Positions 14,720 to 22,540 of a DNA stretch of 22,540 bases are shown piece by piece. Both the position numbers and the translations under genes were made by a program. Every line of letters starts with the position of its first letter. Position 1 is the first letter of the stretch. Where the stretch lies: positions 1 to 22,540 of the forward strand of contig NZ_JABBOU010000105.1 in NCBI RefSeq assembly GCF_018853465.1. The letters run 5' to 3'. A model generated the notes under the pieces. It was not told the origin of the DNA. It worked only from the letters and a program-made list of their open reading frames with translations, and did no database searches. The DNA is from Acidithiobacillus montserratensis (GTDB lineage: Bacteria; Pseudomonadota; Gammaproteobacteria; Acidithiobacillales; Acidithiobacillaceae).

Positions 14720-16708
14720 ATGTCCCTGCCTTTGCTTGTTGAGCGTTTGCGTGAATATCATCAATGGCGCTTGCACATCGCGAATGCTGTCCACCAAATT
14801 GCCAAGCTCTCCGTAGAGTTGGAAATTCTTCCCAGCGGTACCATGCTGCGTATGGATAATCTTTCCCGGGAAATTGCCAGTGACCAGCTCCGTATTTCCT
14901 TTTTCGGTGAATTTGCCCGAGGCAAATCCGAATTGATCAATGCCCTGTTTTTTTCGGACTTGGGCACGCGCTTGATGCCTTCCGGTCCCGGACAAACGAC
15001 CATGTGCCCGGTGGAAATCACCCACAGCCATGAGAGTCCTTCCTTGCAGCTCCTGCCCATTCGCAGTCGGACCCTCCATGATTCTGTCGATAAGCTCAAA
15101 AAGATTCGTGATCTTTGGACGTTCTCTCTGCTGAATCCTGAAGATAGAAAAGACTGTAGCGAAAAGATGGCGCAATTGACGGAAACTCTTTGCGTACCTC
15201 TGGAGGAGGCGCGTAAATATGGGCTATGTGCACAAATCAAGGAGTTTGGCGGGCAAACAGAGGCTACTCATTGTAGTTCTTGTGGTGAGGGCAAAGTAAA
15301 AATTTCCCGTTGGCGCTATGCGTTATTGCAATGGGCGCATCCAGTACTGGAAGCAGGACTGGTCATATTAGACACACCAGGCCTTAATTCTCTGGGAAGC
15401 GAAGCTGATTTGGGTCTGGAAGCAGCCCGGGGTGCTGACGCTTTGATATTTGTACTGAGCGCCGATTCTGGTGTGACCCAGAGCGATCTGGCCATATGGG
15501 AGCAGTCCTTGGGCCGTAATGCCATGCAGAATCAATTGGTCGTACTGAACAAGGTGGACACTCTTTGGGATGATTTGCGTTCTTCTGAAGAAGAGGCCAC
15601 AGCTATTTTGATGCAGCGGGAAAGAACCGCAAAGAGCTTGAATTTAAACTTGGAGCAGGTCATTGCCGCTTCTGCGCAAAAGGGTTTGTTGGGGCGGATA
15701 CGCCAGGATCAGGGCTTGTGCGAGCGCAGTGGGCTGGCTGAACTGGAGAATGCCATCGCCGAAATTCTGATTCCAGGAAAGCGAGCTTCCATTCTGTCCA
15801 GTGCGCAAAGGTTGATCAATCGGGTAGTCATTGATCAGCGGGTACTCCTGGAAGAGCAGGTTAAAAATCTCTGTGGTGAAATTGAAAGTATGGAGCGTCT
15901 GCAGGCGCAAACGGGAGAGCAATTACCCCGGTTGCTGGAAAGACAGCAAAAGCTGATGCGTACTTTTGCCGGGGACCGCGATACCTTTATTATGAAAGAA
16001 AAAGAATTCCTGGAATCAGCCAACACCTGGTTGCTGCAGGCACTTTCTTTGGAAAAACTGGATCAGATTGTAGCTGCTGCACGTGCGGAGTTGCTGGCAG
16101 CCTGGACTACTGTGGGTATTTATGAGCGATTCTCAAAGTTTTTTGAGGAAACCATTGCCCAGTTTGACAATGCACTGGAACGTGCCAACCGCTTGTCGGC
16201 GCTGATGCTGGATGCCTATCGGGTACTGGAGCAGCAGTATGGCTTACCTAAGCTGGATACCATGCCTTATGCTATATTGCCCCGTCGGGCAGAGCTCTTG
16301 GCGATGGCGGATCGTTATGAGCGATTTGGCAAGCGTCTGGAAATTGCGGCCTCTACCCAGGGGTCTGTAGTGCGCAAGGCCTTTTTTTCTCTCGCACAGC
16401 AAGTTGAAGCTTTTGTCGAGGAAACCCGGAAAGATTTACGTAATTGGGTCAATGAGTCTCTCGATCTAATGAATCGGCAGCTGGAGCTTTTTGCCACGCA
16501 GTCCAAGGAAAAATTGACGGCATTGGAATCCATTGTCGACTCATCGGCCAACATCCAACCGCGTATTCAGTCCCTGAGCCAACAACGGAAAGTCAAAGAA
16601 GATAATTTGTCGGCGCTCAATGATACTTATGCGTCACTCTGCAGTTTACTGCAGATGGATAGAGATGTTGCCCTGCAAAAAAATCATGCTGAAGCATTTT
16701 TGGCTTAA
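14720..16708 (+). CDS. Dynamin-like (DLP-type) large GTPase
   Basis: The 662-residue protein has an N-terminal dynamin-type GTPase domain: P-loop GEFARGKS (63-70), switch-I Thr pair in GQTTMCPVEI (93-94), LDTPG (217-221), NKVD (277-280) and an IAASAQKG segment around 315-322 resembling G5. A stretch of about 90 residues between G2 and G3 contains HCSSC (184-188) plus Cys170, an unusual possible metal site. Residues 365-640 are predicted helical with coiled-coil character, as expected of a stalk. No transmembrane helix is evident. Bacterial dynamin-like proteins bind and remodel membranes, but this one's role is unknown. The frame is open from 14690; the ATG at 14720 is preferred because GGAGAG lies six to seven bases upstream. 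A diguanylate cyclase gene follows after 33 bases, probably in the same transcript. Confidence 0.88.
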   Translation: MSLPLLVERLREYHQWRLHIANAVHQIAKLSVELEILPSGTMLRMDNLSREIASDQLRISFFGEFARGKSELINALFFSDLGTRLMPSGPGQTTMCPVEITHSHESPSLQLLPIRSRTLHDSVDKLKKIRDLWTFSLLNPEDRKDCSEKMAQLTETLCVPLEEARKYGLCAQIKEFGGQTEATHCSSCGEGKVKISRWRYALLQWAHPVLEAGLVILDTPGLNSLGSEADLGLEAARGADALIFVLSADSGVTQSDLAIWEQSLGRNAMQNQLVVLNKVDTLWDDLRSSEEEATAILMQRERTAKSLNLNLEQVIAASAQKGLLGRIRQDQGLCERSGLAELENAIAEILIPGKRASILSSAQRLINRVVIDQRVLLEEQVKNLCGEIESMERLQAQTGEQLPRLLERQQKLMRTFAGDRDTFIMKEKEFLESANTWLLQALSLEKLDQIVAAARAELLAAWTTVGIYERFSKFFEETIAQFDNALERANRLSALMLDAYRVLEQQYGLPKLDTMPYAILPRRAELLAMADRYERFGKRLEIAASTQGSVVRKAFFSLAQQVEAFVEETRKDLRNWVNESLDLMNRQLELFATQSKEKLTALESIVDSSANIQPRIQSLSQQRKVKEDNLSALNDTYASLCSLLQMDRDVALQKNHAEAFLA

Positions 16709-16741
16709 AAAAATCTGCTTATTACAAGTGGAGATATTTTT

Positions 16742-18940
16742 ATGCTGAAAGTATTTCTACTTTTATTGCTGCTCTTCAGTTTATTTTTTACCTATCGCGC
16801 ACTCGTCATAAATCGTAAAAACAATAAACAACTGAAAGCACAATTTACTTTGCAAGCAGCTTTGCTGGAAGTGAATCGGTTGCTGGGAGATTCCCTGACC
16901 CTCGAGCTCCCTTCAACGATGCAGCAGATGGTGGAAATTTTAGCCAATCGTCTGAGCGCTTCTCTGGTATGGGTTGGTGTACAAAAGACCATGGATGATT
17001 ACGTCAGCATCCTGTCAGTGGGTGGACCGCGCCGGGATGTGATTGTGAGCGCAAGGATTATGGCTGGTTCTGATGGGGTTGATGGATCCGTGTCTAAAGC
17101 CCTGGATAGCGGAAGTGTTCAATACCAGCTGTTGCAAACAGACCCTTCTTATCGTGCTTGGTCCATTCTGGATGATGCTGTTTTTCATGCCAGTCTTTGT
17201 GTGCCTTATCGCAGCCTGGATGGCGCCAAAGGCGTCATTGTTTTTTTTCTACCGAAATCCGCAGAATTCGTTTCTCCTAATCATACCTTGTGGTCGCGAC
17301 TCGCGGATGATTTCGCAGTTTATATGGAACGGCGTAAAAATGCTGTTGATGTCAGTCGTATTTCTGGTTACCAGCTGGCTGTAGTCGATTTACTCAAGGA
17401 TATTCTGGAAGTGAAGGATCTTTCTGCAGCCCGTGATCTGGTTCTTTCGGTCTTAACAACGCGAGCTGAATCTTGCTGTGCCTGGATTATGGCTGTTACA
17501 AAGCAGAAAGATAGTCTGACACGCACGTTGCTGTCAGCTCGCGGAAGCATGCCGGAAGCTACGCTCAGACATTGGTTGGAACAGATTCCTGCGGGTCAAC
17601 AGTGGTTGGATGACGCGATTCGAAGAATGTCCACAAGTGGTCATGCATTCGTAGACATAGTCAGAACCCATTCACTTCTGGAAGTCTGGCGTGACTCGCA
17701 AATCGAGATGAAAAAAGTCGCAGTAATAGGCGCATGGCCGTTATGGAATGAATCGGGCCTACAAGCCGTTTTATTTGTCAGCAGTAATGACGCCGCTTAT
17801 TTCAGCAATAACCTACAGGTTTTTCTGCATCAGCTTACCGAAATACTGCATATGGCCGAACAGCAACTCCTCAACAAATCAGAGATCGTCCGTCGGACCC
17901 GGTTATATCAAGCTCTCCTGGATGAAGCGGATGCGGTTCTGAAAATGCAGACGGAACAGCCATTGATAGAAGAAATCTGCAGAAGACTGGTTGACAGCAC
18001 ACTTTTTGAAGCAGCCTGGTTAGTACGACCTGAAAAGAGTGGCACTTTGGCAACGCTGGCATTTGTATCATCTGTTGCCAAAGCCATTAACCAGCAAGTC
18101 AATGGGCTGAGTGATGAATCAGAACAGGATCTGATTTTGCATGCCTGGAAAACAGGTCAGGGGATTTTCCCCACTCGGACCCATTGCAAAGATGCTTCAT
18201 CAACTTGCGTTTTTCCAGTGGCTTTCTTGCCGGTGCTGCGTGGCTCGAGGGTATGGGGAATATTGGCTGTCAGATGCTCCAAAGTGGAATACTTCAGTGC
18301 AGATGTCAATGAGCTCCTAAAGCGGATTGCTTCCCTGCTCGGACGGGGGTTGGATGAAATAGATCTCAAGCTCCAACTGGCTGATGAACAACGCCGGCAA
18401 AGTTGGTTGGCCAGTCATGATGCCCTTACTGGATTGAATAATCGTCGCGGTCTGGACGCTTTCTTTACCCATGCCGTTTTGCGTGCCCAGCGAAATAACA
18501 CATTGTTAGCGGTGATGATAATCGATTTGGATGATTTCAAGCCGGTCAACGATACTTATGGGCATGAAGCGGGTGATCTGCTGCTCATTAAAGTGGCCCA
18601 AGCTCTGCAAGCGGCTATTCGCGGTACGGATTTCCTGGTGCGTCTGGGGGGAGATGAATTTGTTCTGTTGCTGGAAGGACTGCATAGTCGGGATGATCTG
18701 CAGCCGATTCTGTCCAGTATCTGCAAACTGGTGAAGGCTCCTGTCCTGCTTGGCGGAGATGTCTCTGTTTCAGTAAGTTGCAGTGCCGGGCTCACCCTGT
18801 ATCCCGAAGATGCTTCTCCTCCGGATCGACTTTTACGTCATGCCGATGAAGCCCTGTATGTTGCCAAACGCAGCAAACAGGACCGTAGCCGCTACTGGGT
18901 CAATTATCTGGATTTACCCGCCGCTGAAAAAGGCGACTAG
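16742..18940 (+). CDS. Membrane-anchored diguanylate cyclase with GAF-like sensor regions and GGDEF domain
   Basis: The 732-residue protein begins with one hydrophobic helix (about 3-22) that should anchor it in the inner membrane, then a short helix. Three roughly 150-residue mixed regions follow (about 50-195, 210-370, 395-540). They have GAF-like features such as SASLVWVGV, KGVIVFFL, FEAAWLVRP and VWGILAVRC, but I am not certain of each boundary. The C-terminal GGDEF domain (about 555-725) starts HDALTGLNNRRGL and has DLDDFKPVNDTYGHEAGD and an intact GGDEF (636-640). An RGTD inhibitory site (627-630) sits at the usual spacing, so it should make c-di-GMP from GTP with product inhibition. 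There is no EAL domain. The ATG has GGAGA eight bases upstream. Confidence 0.93.
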   Translation: MLKVFLLLLLLFSLFFTYRALVINRKNNKQLKAQFTLQAALLEVNRLLGDSLTLELPSTMQQMVEILANRLSASLVWVGVQKTMDDYVSILSVGGPRRDVIVSARIMAGSDGVDGSVSKALDSGSVQYQLLQTDPSYRAWSILDDAVFHASLCVPYRSLDGAKGVIVFFLPKSAEFVSPNHTLWSRLADDFAVYMERRKNAVDVSRISGYQLAVVDLLKDILEVKDLSAARDLVLSVLTTRAESCCAWIMAVTKQKDSLTRTLLSARGSMPEATLRHWLEQIPAGQQWLDDAIRRMSTSGHAFVDIVRTHSLLEVWRDSQIEMKKVAVIGAWPLWNESGLQAVLFVSSNDAAYFSNNLQVFLHQLTEILHMAEQQLLNKSEIVRRTRLYQALLDEADAVLKMQTEQPLIEEICRRLVDSTLFEAAWLVRPEKSGTLATLAFVSSVAKAINQQVNGLSDESEQDLILHAWKTGQGIFPTRTHCKDASSTCVFPVAFLPVLRGSRVWGILAVRCSKVEYFSADVNELLKRIASLLGRGLDEIDLKLQLADEQRRQSWLASHDALTGLNNRRGLDAFFTHAVLRAQRNNTLLAVMIIDLDDFKPVNDTYGHEAGDLLLIKVAQALQAAIRGTDFLVRLGGDEFVLLLEGLHSRDDLQPILSSICKLVKAPVLLGGDVSVSVSCSAGLTLYPEDASPPDRLLRHADEALYVAKRSKQDRSRYWVNYLDLPAAEKGD

Positions 18941-18942
18941 GG

Positions 18943-18958
18943 TCTGCCTTCGGGCGGA
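18943..18958 (+). terminator. UUCG-tetraloop hairpin after the diguanylate cyclase
   Basis: TCTGCC (18943-18948) pairs with GGCGGA (18953-18958) around a TTCG loop closed by C-G, the very stable tetraloop type. It begins two bases after the stop codon. No T-run follows, so it may act as a weak terminator or a 3'-end stabiliser between convergent genes. Confidence 0.4.
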
Positions 18959-18977
18959 TAACTTCAGTAGGTAGCAT

Positions 18978-19310
18978 TTATTGCCTTTGTCGGATTAGCT
19001 CCTGATCAAAGGCATTATCCAGTTCCTGGGAGAGTTTGAGAACCTTGCGGAACATGACCGGGTCGGCATCGTCGGCCTGAGCGCGCAGACGCAGACGCGC
19101 CAATCCGTCAAAGCTGTGGGCACGATCCACCGGATCGCTCACCGATTGACACTGGTTGCCTTGATAAATCGCGTTCAGTATTTCTGCTGTCAGGAGATCG
19201 TCCAGGGTATTGTTCCGGGCGGCTTCCAGGGCAGCGGCAGGACTGGATTCGTGTAGAAATGGATAGCCCAGGTGCTGGTTGAGAAATACTAACAATTCTT
19301 CATAAGTCAT
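18978..19310 (-). CDS. Small conserved-looking alpha-helical protein, unknown function
   Basis: I do not recognise this 110-residue protein. It is hydrophilic and mostly helical by eye, starting MTYEELLVFLNQHLG and ending with a charged helix rich in Leu, Glu and Arg (VMFRKVLKLSQELDNAFDQ). It has one Cys and no signal peptide, membrane segment or nucleotide-binding motif. Three in-frame ATGs lie at 19322, 19313 and 19310. The last is preferred since GGAG sits six bases upstream of it. It lies 28 bases after the GST-like gene on the same strand and is probably the last gene of the cyaY transcript. It converges on the diguanylate cyclase gene. Confidence 0.6.
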   Translation of the reverse strand: MTYEELLVFLNQHLGYPFLHESSPAAALEAARNNTLDDLLTAEILNAIYQGNQCQSVSDPVDRAHSFDGLARLRLRAQADDADPVMFRKVLKLSQELDNAFDQELIRQRQ

Positions 19311-19338
19311 CATGCACTCCATAAGTTAGAAACAAATT

Positions 19339-20031
19339 TCACAGCGACTGGCTCATGCCGTCGCTCAGCGAAAGCTGGCAGGCGTCGCTGACACGTTGAA
19401 AATAATATTGCAGGTCCAGAGGAATGGTCACGCCATCCAGCAAGCGGAGCAAATGCAGATCTGCGGTCAGGACGATGTCTATCAGTGACAGCTGACCCGT
19501 ATAAAAACGCTGACGAGCGAGAATTTTGCCCAAGTCGCGCAAGCGCCCCCGGCTTTCAAGTTGCTGATAGGCTCCGTAACGATCATTGGCCAGGGCCTCC
19601 ACAGACTGCAGGAAGCGCCGTTCGCATTCGTTGCGATAGAAAGCCATATCTTCTTCATGATGACAGATTTCATCATAGGCCGGCAGAACCGGAGCGATCA
19701 ATCTTTCCAGGAGCGGTGTCAGACTGCTCCGCCATTGGCAGAATGCCGTCCACTCGGCTTCGCCAATCGGGGCATGCAAGGGCAGCGTTTCCGGATAACG
19801 CTGATCCAGGGCGGCCAGTTCGGGCAGCGTGCCTTGTTGCTTGCATCCGTCGGCGTGAATCAGTACCGGGAGGTCGCCATAACCGAGATCAAAAGCCGTT
19901 TCCTGATCCCGCAATGCACAGGGATGGTCCTGCCACTGCAGATTCTTGGCGCTCAGCACCATGCGCAGCATCTGCCCGGAGGCGGAAGACCAGCGGTGAT
20001 AGAGGTGCAGGTTGTCAGCCGGATCAATCAT
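19339..20031 (-). CDS. Glutathione S-transferase-fold protein, atypical
   Basis: The 230-residue protein has the length and outline of a soluble GST. A thioredoxin-like N-terminal domain (LHLYHRWSSASGQMLRMVLSAKNL, then the cis-Pro segment DLPVLI) is followed by an all-helical C-terminal domain containing YTGQLSLIDIVLTADLHLLRLL, which resembles the GST N-capping region. The glutathione-contact motif normally after the cis-Pro strand (Glu/Gln-Ser-x-Ala-Ile) is replaced by QQGTLPELAAL, so ordinary glutathione binding is uncertain. It could be a non-catalytic GST-fold protein. The frame is open from 20064. The ATG at 20031 is chosen because it overlaps the upstream EVE gene stop by 4 bases; no Shine-Dalgarno is seen, consistent with coupling. 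Confidence 0.75.
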   Translation of the reverse strand: MIDPADNLHLYHRWSSASGQMLRMVLSAKNLQWQDHPCALRDQETAFDLGYGDLPVLIHADGCKQQGTLPELAALDQRYPETLPLHAPIGEAEWTAFCQWRSSLTPLLERLIAPVLPAYDEICHHEEDMAFYRNECERRFLQSVEALANDRYGAYQQLESRGRLRDLGKILARQRFYTGQLSLIDIVLTADLHLLRLLDGVTIPLDLQYYFQRVSDACQLSLSDGMSQSL

Positions 20032-20486
20032 GTTTGATCTGCAAGCTGCAGCACATGCTGCCACTGGCTTTCGGTGATGGGCAGGATGGACAGGCGGTTC
20101 CCTTTGCGCACCAGAGGGCTTTCTGCAAATTCCGGCATAAGACGCAGGCTTTCCAGGGAAATACAGCGGGCAAAACTGCGACCATAAGCCACATCTACCA
20201 GATCCCAGCGCGGCTTTTCGAGACTGGAGCCCGGGTCGTAATAGTGGCTTTGCGGGTCAAACTGAGTGGGATCCGGGCGGGCTGTGCTGGCCACGGTGGC
20301 CGCCCCGACAATCCCCGGCACAGCAACCCTGGAATGGTAGATGAAAACTCCATCGCCCACCTGCATGCTGCGAATGAAATTGCGTGCCTGGTAATTACGG
20401 ATGCCATCCCAGGGTTCCTGACCGCGTGCTTGCAGGTCTTCCAGGGAAAAAGCCTCGGGTTCAGTTTTCATCAACCAGTAAGCCAT
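20028..20486 (-). CDS. EVE-domain protein
   Basis: The 152-residue protein is a stand-alone EVE domain: MAYWLMKTEPEAFSLEDL at the N-terminus, WDGIRNYQARNFIRSMQVGDGVFIYHS at about 26-52, and YYDPGSSLEKPRWDLVDV further on. EVE domains belong to the PUA/YTH-like fold and recognise modified bases in nucleic acids; the bacterial stand-alone form has no settled physiological role. It starts only 4 bases after the cyaY stop, with a weak ribosome-binding site, and its own stop overlaps the GST-like gene. Confidence 0.92.
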   Translation of the reverse strand: MAYWLMKTEPEAFSLEDLQARGQEPWDGIRNYQARNFIRSMQVGDGVFIYHSRVAVPGIVGAATVASTARPDPTQFDPQSHYYDPGSSLEKPRWDLVDVAYGRSFARCISLESLRLMPEFAESPLVRKGNRLSILPITESQWQHVLQLADQT

Positions 20487-20490
20487 GTTT

Positions 20491-20805
20491 CTAGTCCAGA
20501 TTGACCGGTTCTGGCAGGCGCCGGCTCAGCAATCGTCCCAGCGCCGCTGTCAGGGTTTCCCCGTTCTGGCTGTCCACCCATTGATCTTCCTGCGCTGAAA
20601 AGCGCGCCGGACCATCACTGCAAGCCAGCCAGATTTGCTGGACGGCTTCCTGGCGGTTGATGATGATCTGGCTATCATCGGGCAGCAGCAGGGTCAGGAC
20701 GCTGTCCACCAGATCACATTCCACATCGGGCGCCCGCTCTTCTATGCGGGTCAGCAGGTCGGTCAGGGTATTTTCGACGGCTACGGCAAAACTTTTTTCA
20801 TTCAT
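20491..20805 (-). CDS. cyaY: Iron donor protein CyaY (bacterial frataxin)
   Basis: CyaY binds Fe2+ through an acidic helix and interacts with IscS to modulate iron-sulfur cluster assembly. The 104-residue product has an N-terminal acidic helix (FAVAVENTLTDLLTRIEERAPD), a central strand with the frataxin signature SQIIINRQEAVQQIWLAC, and QWVDSQNGETLTAALGRLL at the C-terminus, all aligning with the E. coli protein. The frame is open from a TTG at 20820. The ATG at 20805 is preferred because it gives the expected N-terminus and has GAGGGA eight to nine bases upstream. It lies 85 bases behind recQ and is followed after 4 bases by the EVE gene. Confidence 0.93.
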   Translation of the reverse strand: MNEKSFAVAVENTLTDLLTRIEERAPDVECDLVDSVLTLLLPDDSQIIINRQEAVQQIWLACSDGPARFSAQEDQWVDSQNGETLTAALGRLLSRRLPEPVNLD

Positions 20806-20822
20806 TCCGGATTCCCTCAAAT

Positions 20823-20858
20823 TTGCCCTATGATGGGGCCGGACCCGTTGCAGGGCAA
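20823..20858 (-). terminator. Inverted repeat between recQ and cyaY
   Basis: TTGCCCT (20823-20829) pairs with AGGGCAA (20852-20858), with a smaller GGG/CCC pairing inside the 22-base loop. Reading on the minus strand it is followed by only a short T stretch, then directly by the cyaY ribosome-binding site. It could end recQ transcription or form structure in the cyaY leader. Confidence 0.35.
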
Positions 20859-20890
20859 GTTTTCAGAACGGGCTGCTGCCAGTTCATCCT

Positions 20891-22540
20891 TCAGGACTGC
20901 GCAGCATGGCCCTGTAATATGGCGAGGAATGAGTCTCCATAAGCCGCCAGTTTACGTTCACCCACTCCAGGCACATGGGCCAGACTGGCGAGATCGCGCG
21001 GCCGCTGGCGCAGCATCTCCATCAGGGTGGCATCATGAAAAATCACATAGGGAGGCACGCCCTGGGCTTGCGCCAGATCGCGACGATGCTGCCGCAATGC
21101 TTCCCAGAGCAGTTTATCGGCGGGATGAATGTCCTGCGTTTTTTCTTTTTTTCGGGAGGCGCTGTTGTCATGCTGACGCAGGGTCAGGGTTTCCTCACCA
21201 CGCAACACGGAACGGCTCAAGGCACTCAAGCGCAAACCCCCATGCCCCTCACTGTCCACCTCCACCAGACCCCGCAGCAGCAGATGGCGGAACAAGGCCC
21301 GCCAGGCGTTGGCGGATAAATCCTTGCCAATCCCGAATACCGCGAGTTGATGATGCCCCCATTGCTGGATGCGCGGATCTTCCCGGGCCATTAACACATC
21401 CACCAGATACTGCACCCCGAAACGCTGACCGGTGCGGTAAACGGCGGACAGCGCTTTTTGGGCGGCGACAGTCGCGTCCCAGGTGGCCGGAGGGTGCAGA
21501 CAGTTATCACAATTGCCGCAGGGCATTTCCAGAACCTCGCCAAAATAGCTGAGCAAAGTCTGACGCCGGCAGGCGATGGTTTCGCAAAGTGCAAGCATGG
21601 CATCCAGCTTGTGTCCTTCCATCTGCTTGCGTTGCTGGTCGGCTTCCGATTGTTGAATCATCTGCCGCAGTTGCACCACATCCTGCAGGCCATAATACAT
21701 CCAGGCTTCAGCGGGCAGACCATCGCGTCCGGCACGGCCGGTTTCCTGATAATAGGCTTCGATACTTTTGGGCAGGTTCAGATGGGCGACAAAGCGGACG
21801 TTGGGTTTGTCGATACCCATGCCGAAGGCGATGGTGGCGACCATAATGACCCCCTCATCGCGCTGAAAGCGTTGTTGATGGTGGCGGCGCTCCTCGGCCC
21901 CCAGGCCGGCATGATAGGGTAGGGCGTCCAGGTGTTCGTCCTGCAACCAGGCAGCGATTTCCTCCACCCGTTTGCGCGAGAGGCAATAGACAATGCCCGC
22001 TTCTCCATCATGGCGGTCACGGATGAAACGTAGCAGGGCCTGACGCGCACCCTGGCTGCCGCTGTGAATGTGGTAGCGGATATTGGGTCGATCAAAAGAC
22101 CGGCTGAATATCCGTGCCCGTTGCAAGGCCAGGCGCTCGATGATTTCCACCCGGGTTTTCGGATCAGCTGTGGCGGTCAGAGCGATGCGCGGAATGGTCG
22201 GAAAGCGTTCGTGGAGGATTTTCAGTTGCAGATATTCCGGGCGGAAATCATGACCCCACTGGGACACGCAATGGGCTTCATCAATGGCAAACAGATTGAT
22301 AGAACACTGCTGCAAAAGGCGCAGGGTGCGCTCCTGCAGCAGCCGTTCCGGGGCAATATAGAGTAAATCCAGTTGTCCCAGGCGCAGTGCTGCTTCGGTG
22401 GCGCGCACTTCTGCTGGAGAAATACTGGAATTGAGGGCGGCTGCCGCCACTCCCGCCTGCCGCAGAGCATTGACCTGGTCTTCCATCAAGGCGATGAGCG
22501 GCGATACCACCACTCCCGCACCGGGCTTCGCCATGGCGGG
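20891..22540 (-). CDS. recQ: ATP-dependent DNA helicase RecQ (N-terminus beyond the window)
   Basis: RecQ is a 3'-5' superfamily 2 helicase in recombination and fork repair. About 549 residues are visible; the Walker A part lies outside the window. Counting from the in-frame ATG at 22534, I see [14 protein letters not shown] (motif Ia), DEAHC (85-89), [10 protein letters not shown] (motif III), [17 protein letters not shown] (motif V) and [12 protein letters not shown] (motif VI). Zinc-binding Cys lie in [12 protein letters not shown] and CGNCDNC (Cys322, 339, 342, 345), followed by the RQC region and an HRDC domain at about 465-540 with [14 protein letters not shown]. That internal ATG is not the real start since homology continues through it (PAMAKPGAG). 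It precedes cyaY by 85 bases. Confidence 0.97.
   Translation of the reverse strand, partial: PAMAKPGAGVVVSPLIALMEDQVNALRQAGVAAAALNSSISPAEVRATEAALRLGQLDLLYIAPERLLQERTLRLLQQCSINLFAIDEAHCVSQWGHDFRPEYLQLKILHERFPTIPRIALTATADPKTRVEIIERLALQRARIFSRSFDRPNIRYHIHSGSQGARQALLRFIRDRHDGEAGIVYCLSRKRVEEIAAWLQDEHLDALPYHAGLGAEERRHHQQRFQRDEGVIMVATIAFGMGIDKPNVRFVAHLNLPKSIEAYYQETGRAGRDGLPAEAWMYYGLQDVVQLRQMIQQSEADQQRKQMEGHKLDAMLALCETIACRRQTLLSYFGEVLEMPCGNCDNCLHPPATWDATVAAQKALSAVYRTGQRFGVQYLVDVLMAREDPRIQQWGHHQLAVFGIGKDLSANAWRALFRHLLLRGLVEVDSEGHGGLRLSALSRSVLRGEETLTLRQHDNSASRKKEKTQDIHPADKLLWEALRQHRRDLAQAQGVPPYVIFHDATLMEMLRQRPRDLASLAHVPGVGERKLAAYGDSFLAILQGHAAQS

Noticed and set aside
19485..20504. A 339-residue open frame on the plus strand opposite the GST-like and EVE genes.
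   Set aside because: The translation is Pro/Arg/Ala-rich without domain signatures, and the opposite strand carries clear EVE motifs; it is an antisense shadow.
20635..21552. A 305-residue plus-strand frame opposite cyaY and recQ.
   Set aside because: The frame spans two genes and an intergenic gap on the other strand, has low-complexity composition, and lies over conserved RecQ HRDC sequence.
1..22540. Mobile element, CRISPR array, tRNA or prophage signal.
   Set aside because: No transposase or integrase frames, no regularly spaced direct repeats other than the 9-bp coding repeat, and no tRNA-like cloverleaf was noticed; gene order is backbone-like.

Overview
The window reads as chromosomal backbone of a proteobacterium. 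The order lptF-lptG diverging from pepA-holC-valS is the classical gamma/beta-proteobacterial arrangement, and G+C looks mid-50s % by eye. Protein style and gene content resemble Acidithiobacillus, but that genus call is only inference. The window is densely coded, with no gene-free stretch over 300 bases. I see no rRNA, tRNA, CRISPR array, IS element or phage genes.

Left part (1-4224): a minus-strand cluster of a TetR regulator, a dienelactone hydrolase and an OYE-type ene-reductase, followed by an intrinsic terminator and the start of an EamA/DMT transporter cut by the window edge. Diverging from tetR is a 411-residue protein whose C-terminal part matches the 4-hydroxyphenylpyruvate dioxygenase (HPPD) fold and keeps a His-His-Glu iron triad. 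The 134-bp gap between them holds back-to-back sigma70-type promoters whose -35 boxes overlap. A perfect 8-6-8 inverted repeat fills the space between the -35 and -10 of the tetR promoter. This looks like an electrophile- or quinone-responsive module with an uncharacterised oxygenase, and it is the best candidate here for undescribed biology.

Middle part (4240-14601): a long minus-strand operon pepA-holC-(acidic low-complexity gene)-valS-nhaA-nadC with very short gaps or 4-base overlaps. The low-complexity gene contains a perfect five-unit 9-bp tandem repeat. pepA starts at GTG and holC at TTG. On the plus strand, lptF and lptG (LPS export permeases) overlap by 4 bases. A possible 24-codon ORF precedes lptF and overlaps its start codon.

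Right part (14620-18940): a two-gene plus-strand unit with its own promoter, encoding a dynamin-like GTPase and a membrane-anchored diguanylate cyclase with GAF-like sensor regions. The pairing suggests c-di-GMP signalling linked to a membrane-remodelling GTPase, but this is not proven.

Right end (18978-22540): a minus-strand series recQ (cut by the window edge), cyaY (frataxin), an EVE-domain protein, an atypical GST-fold protein and a small unknown alpha-helical protein. They are tightly packed and probably co-transcribed from cyaY onward.
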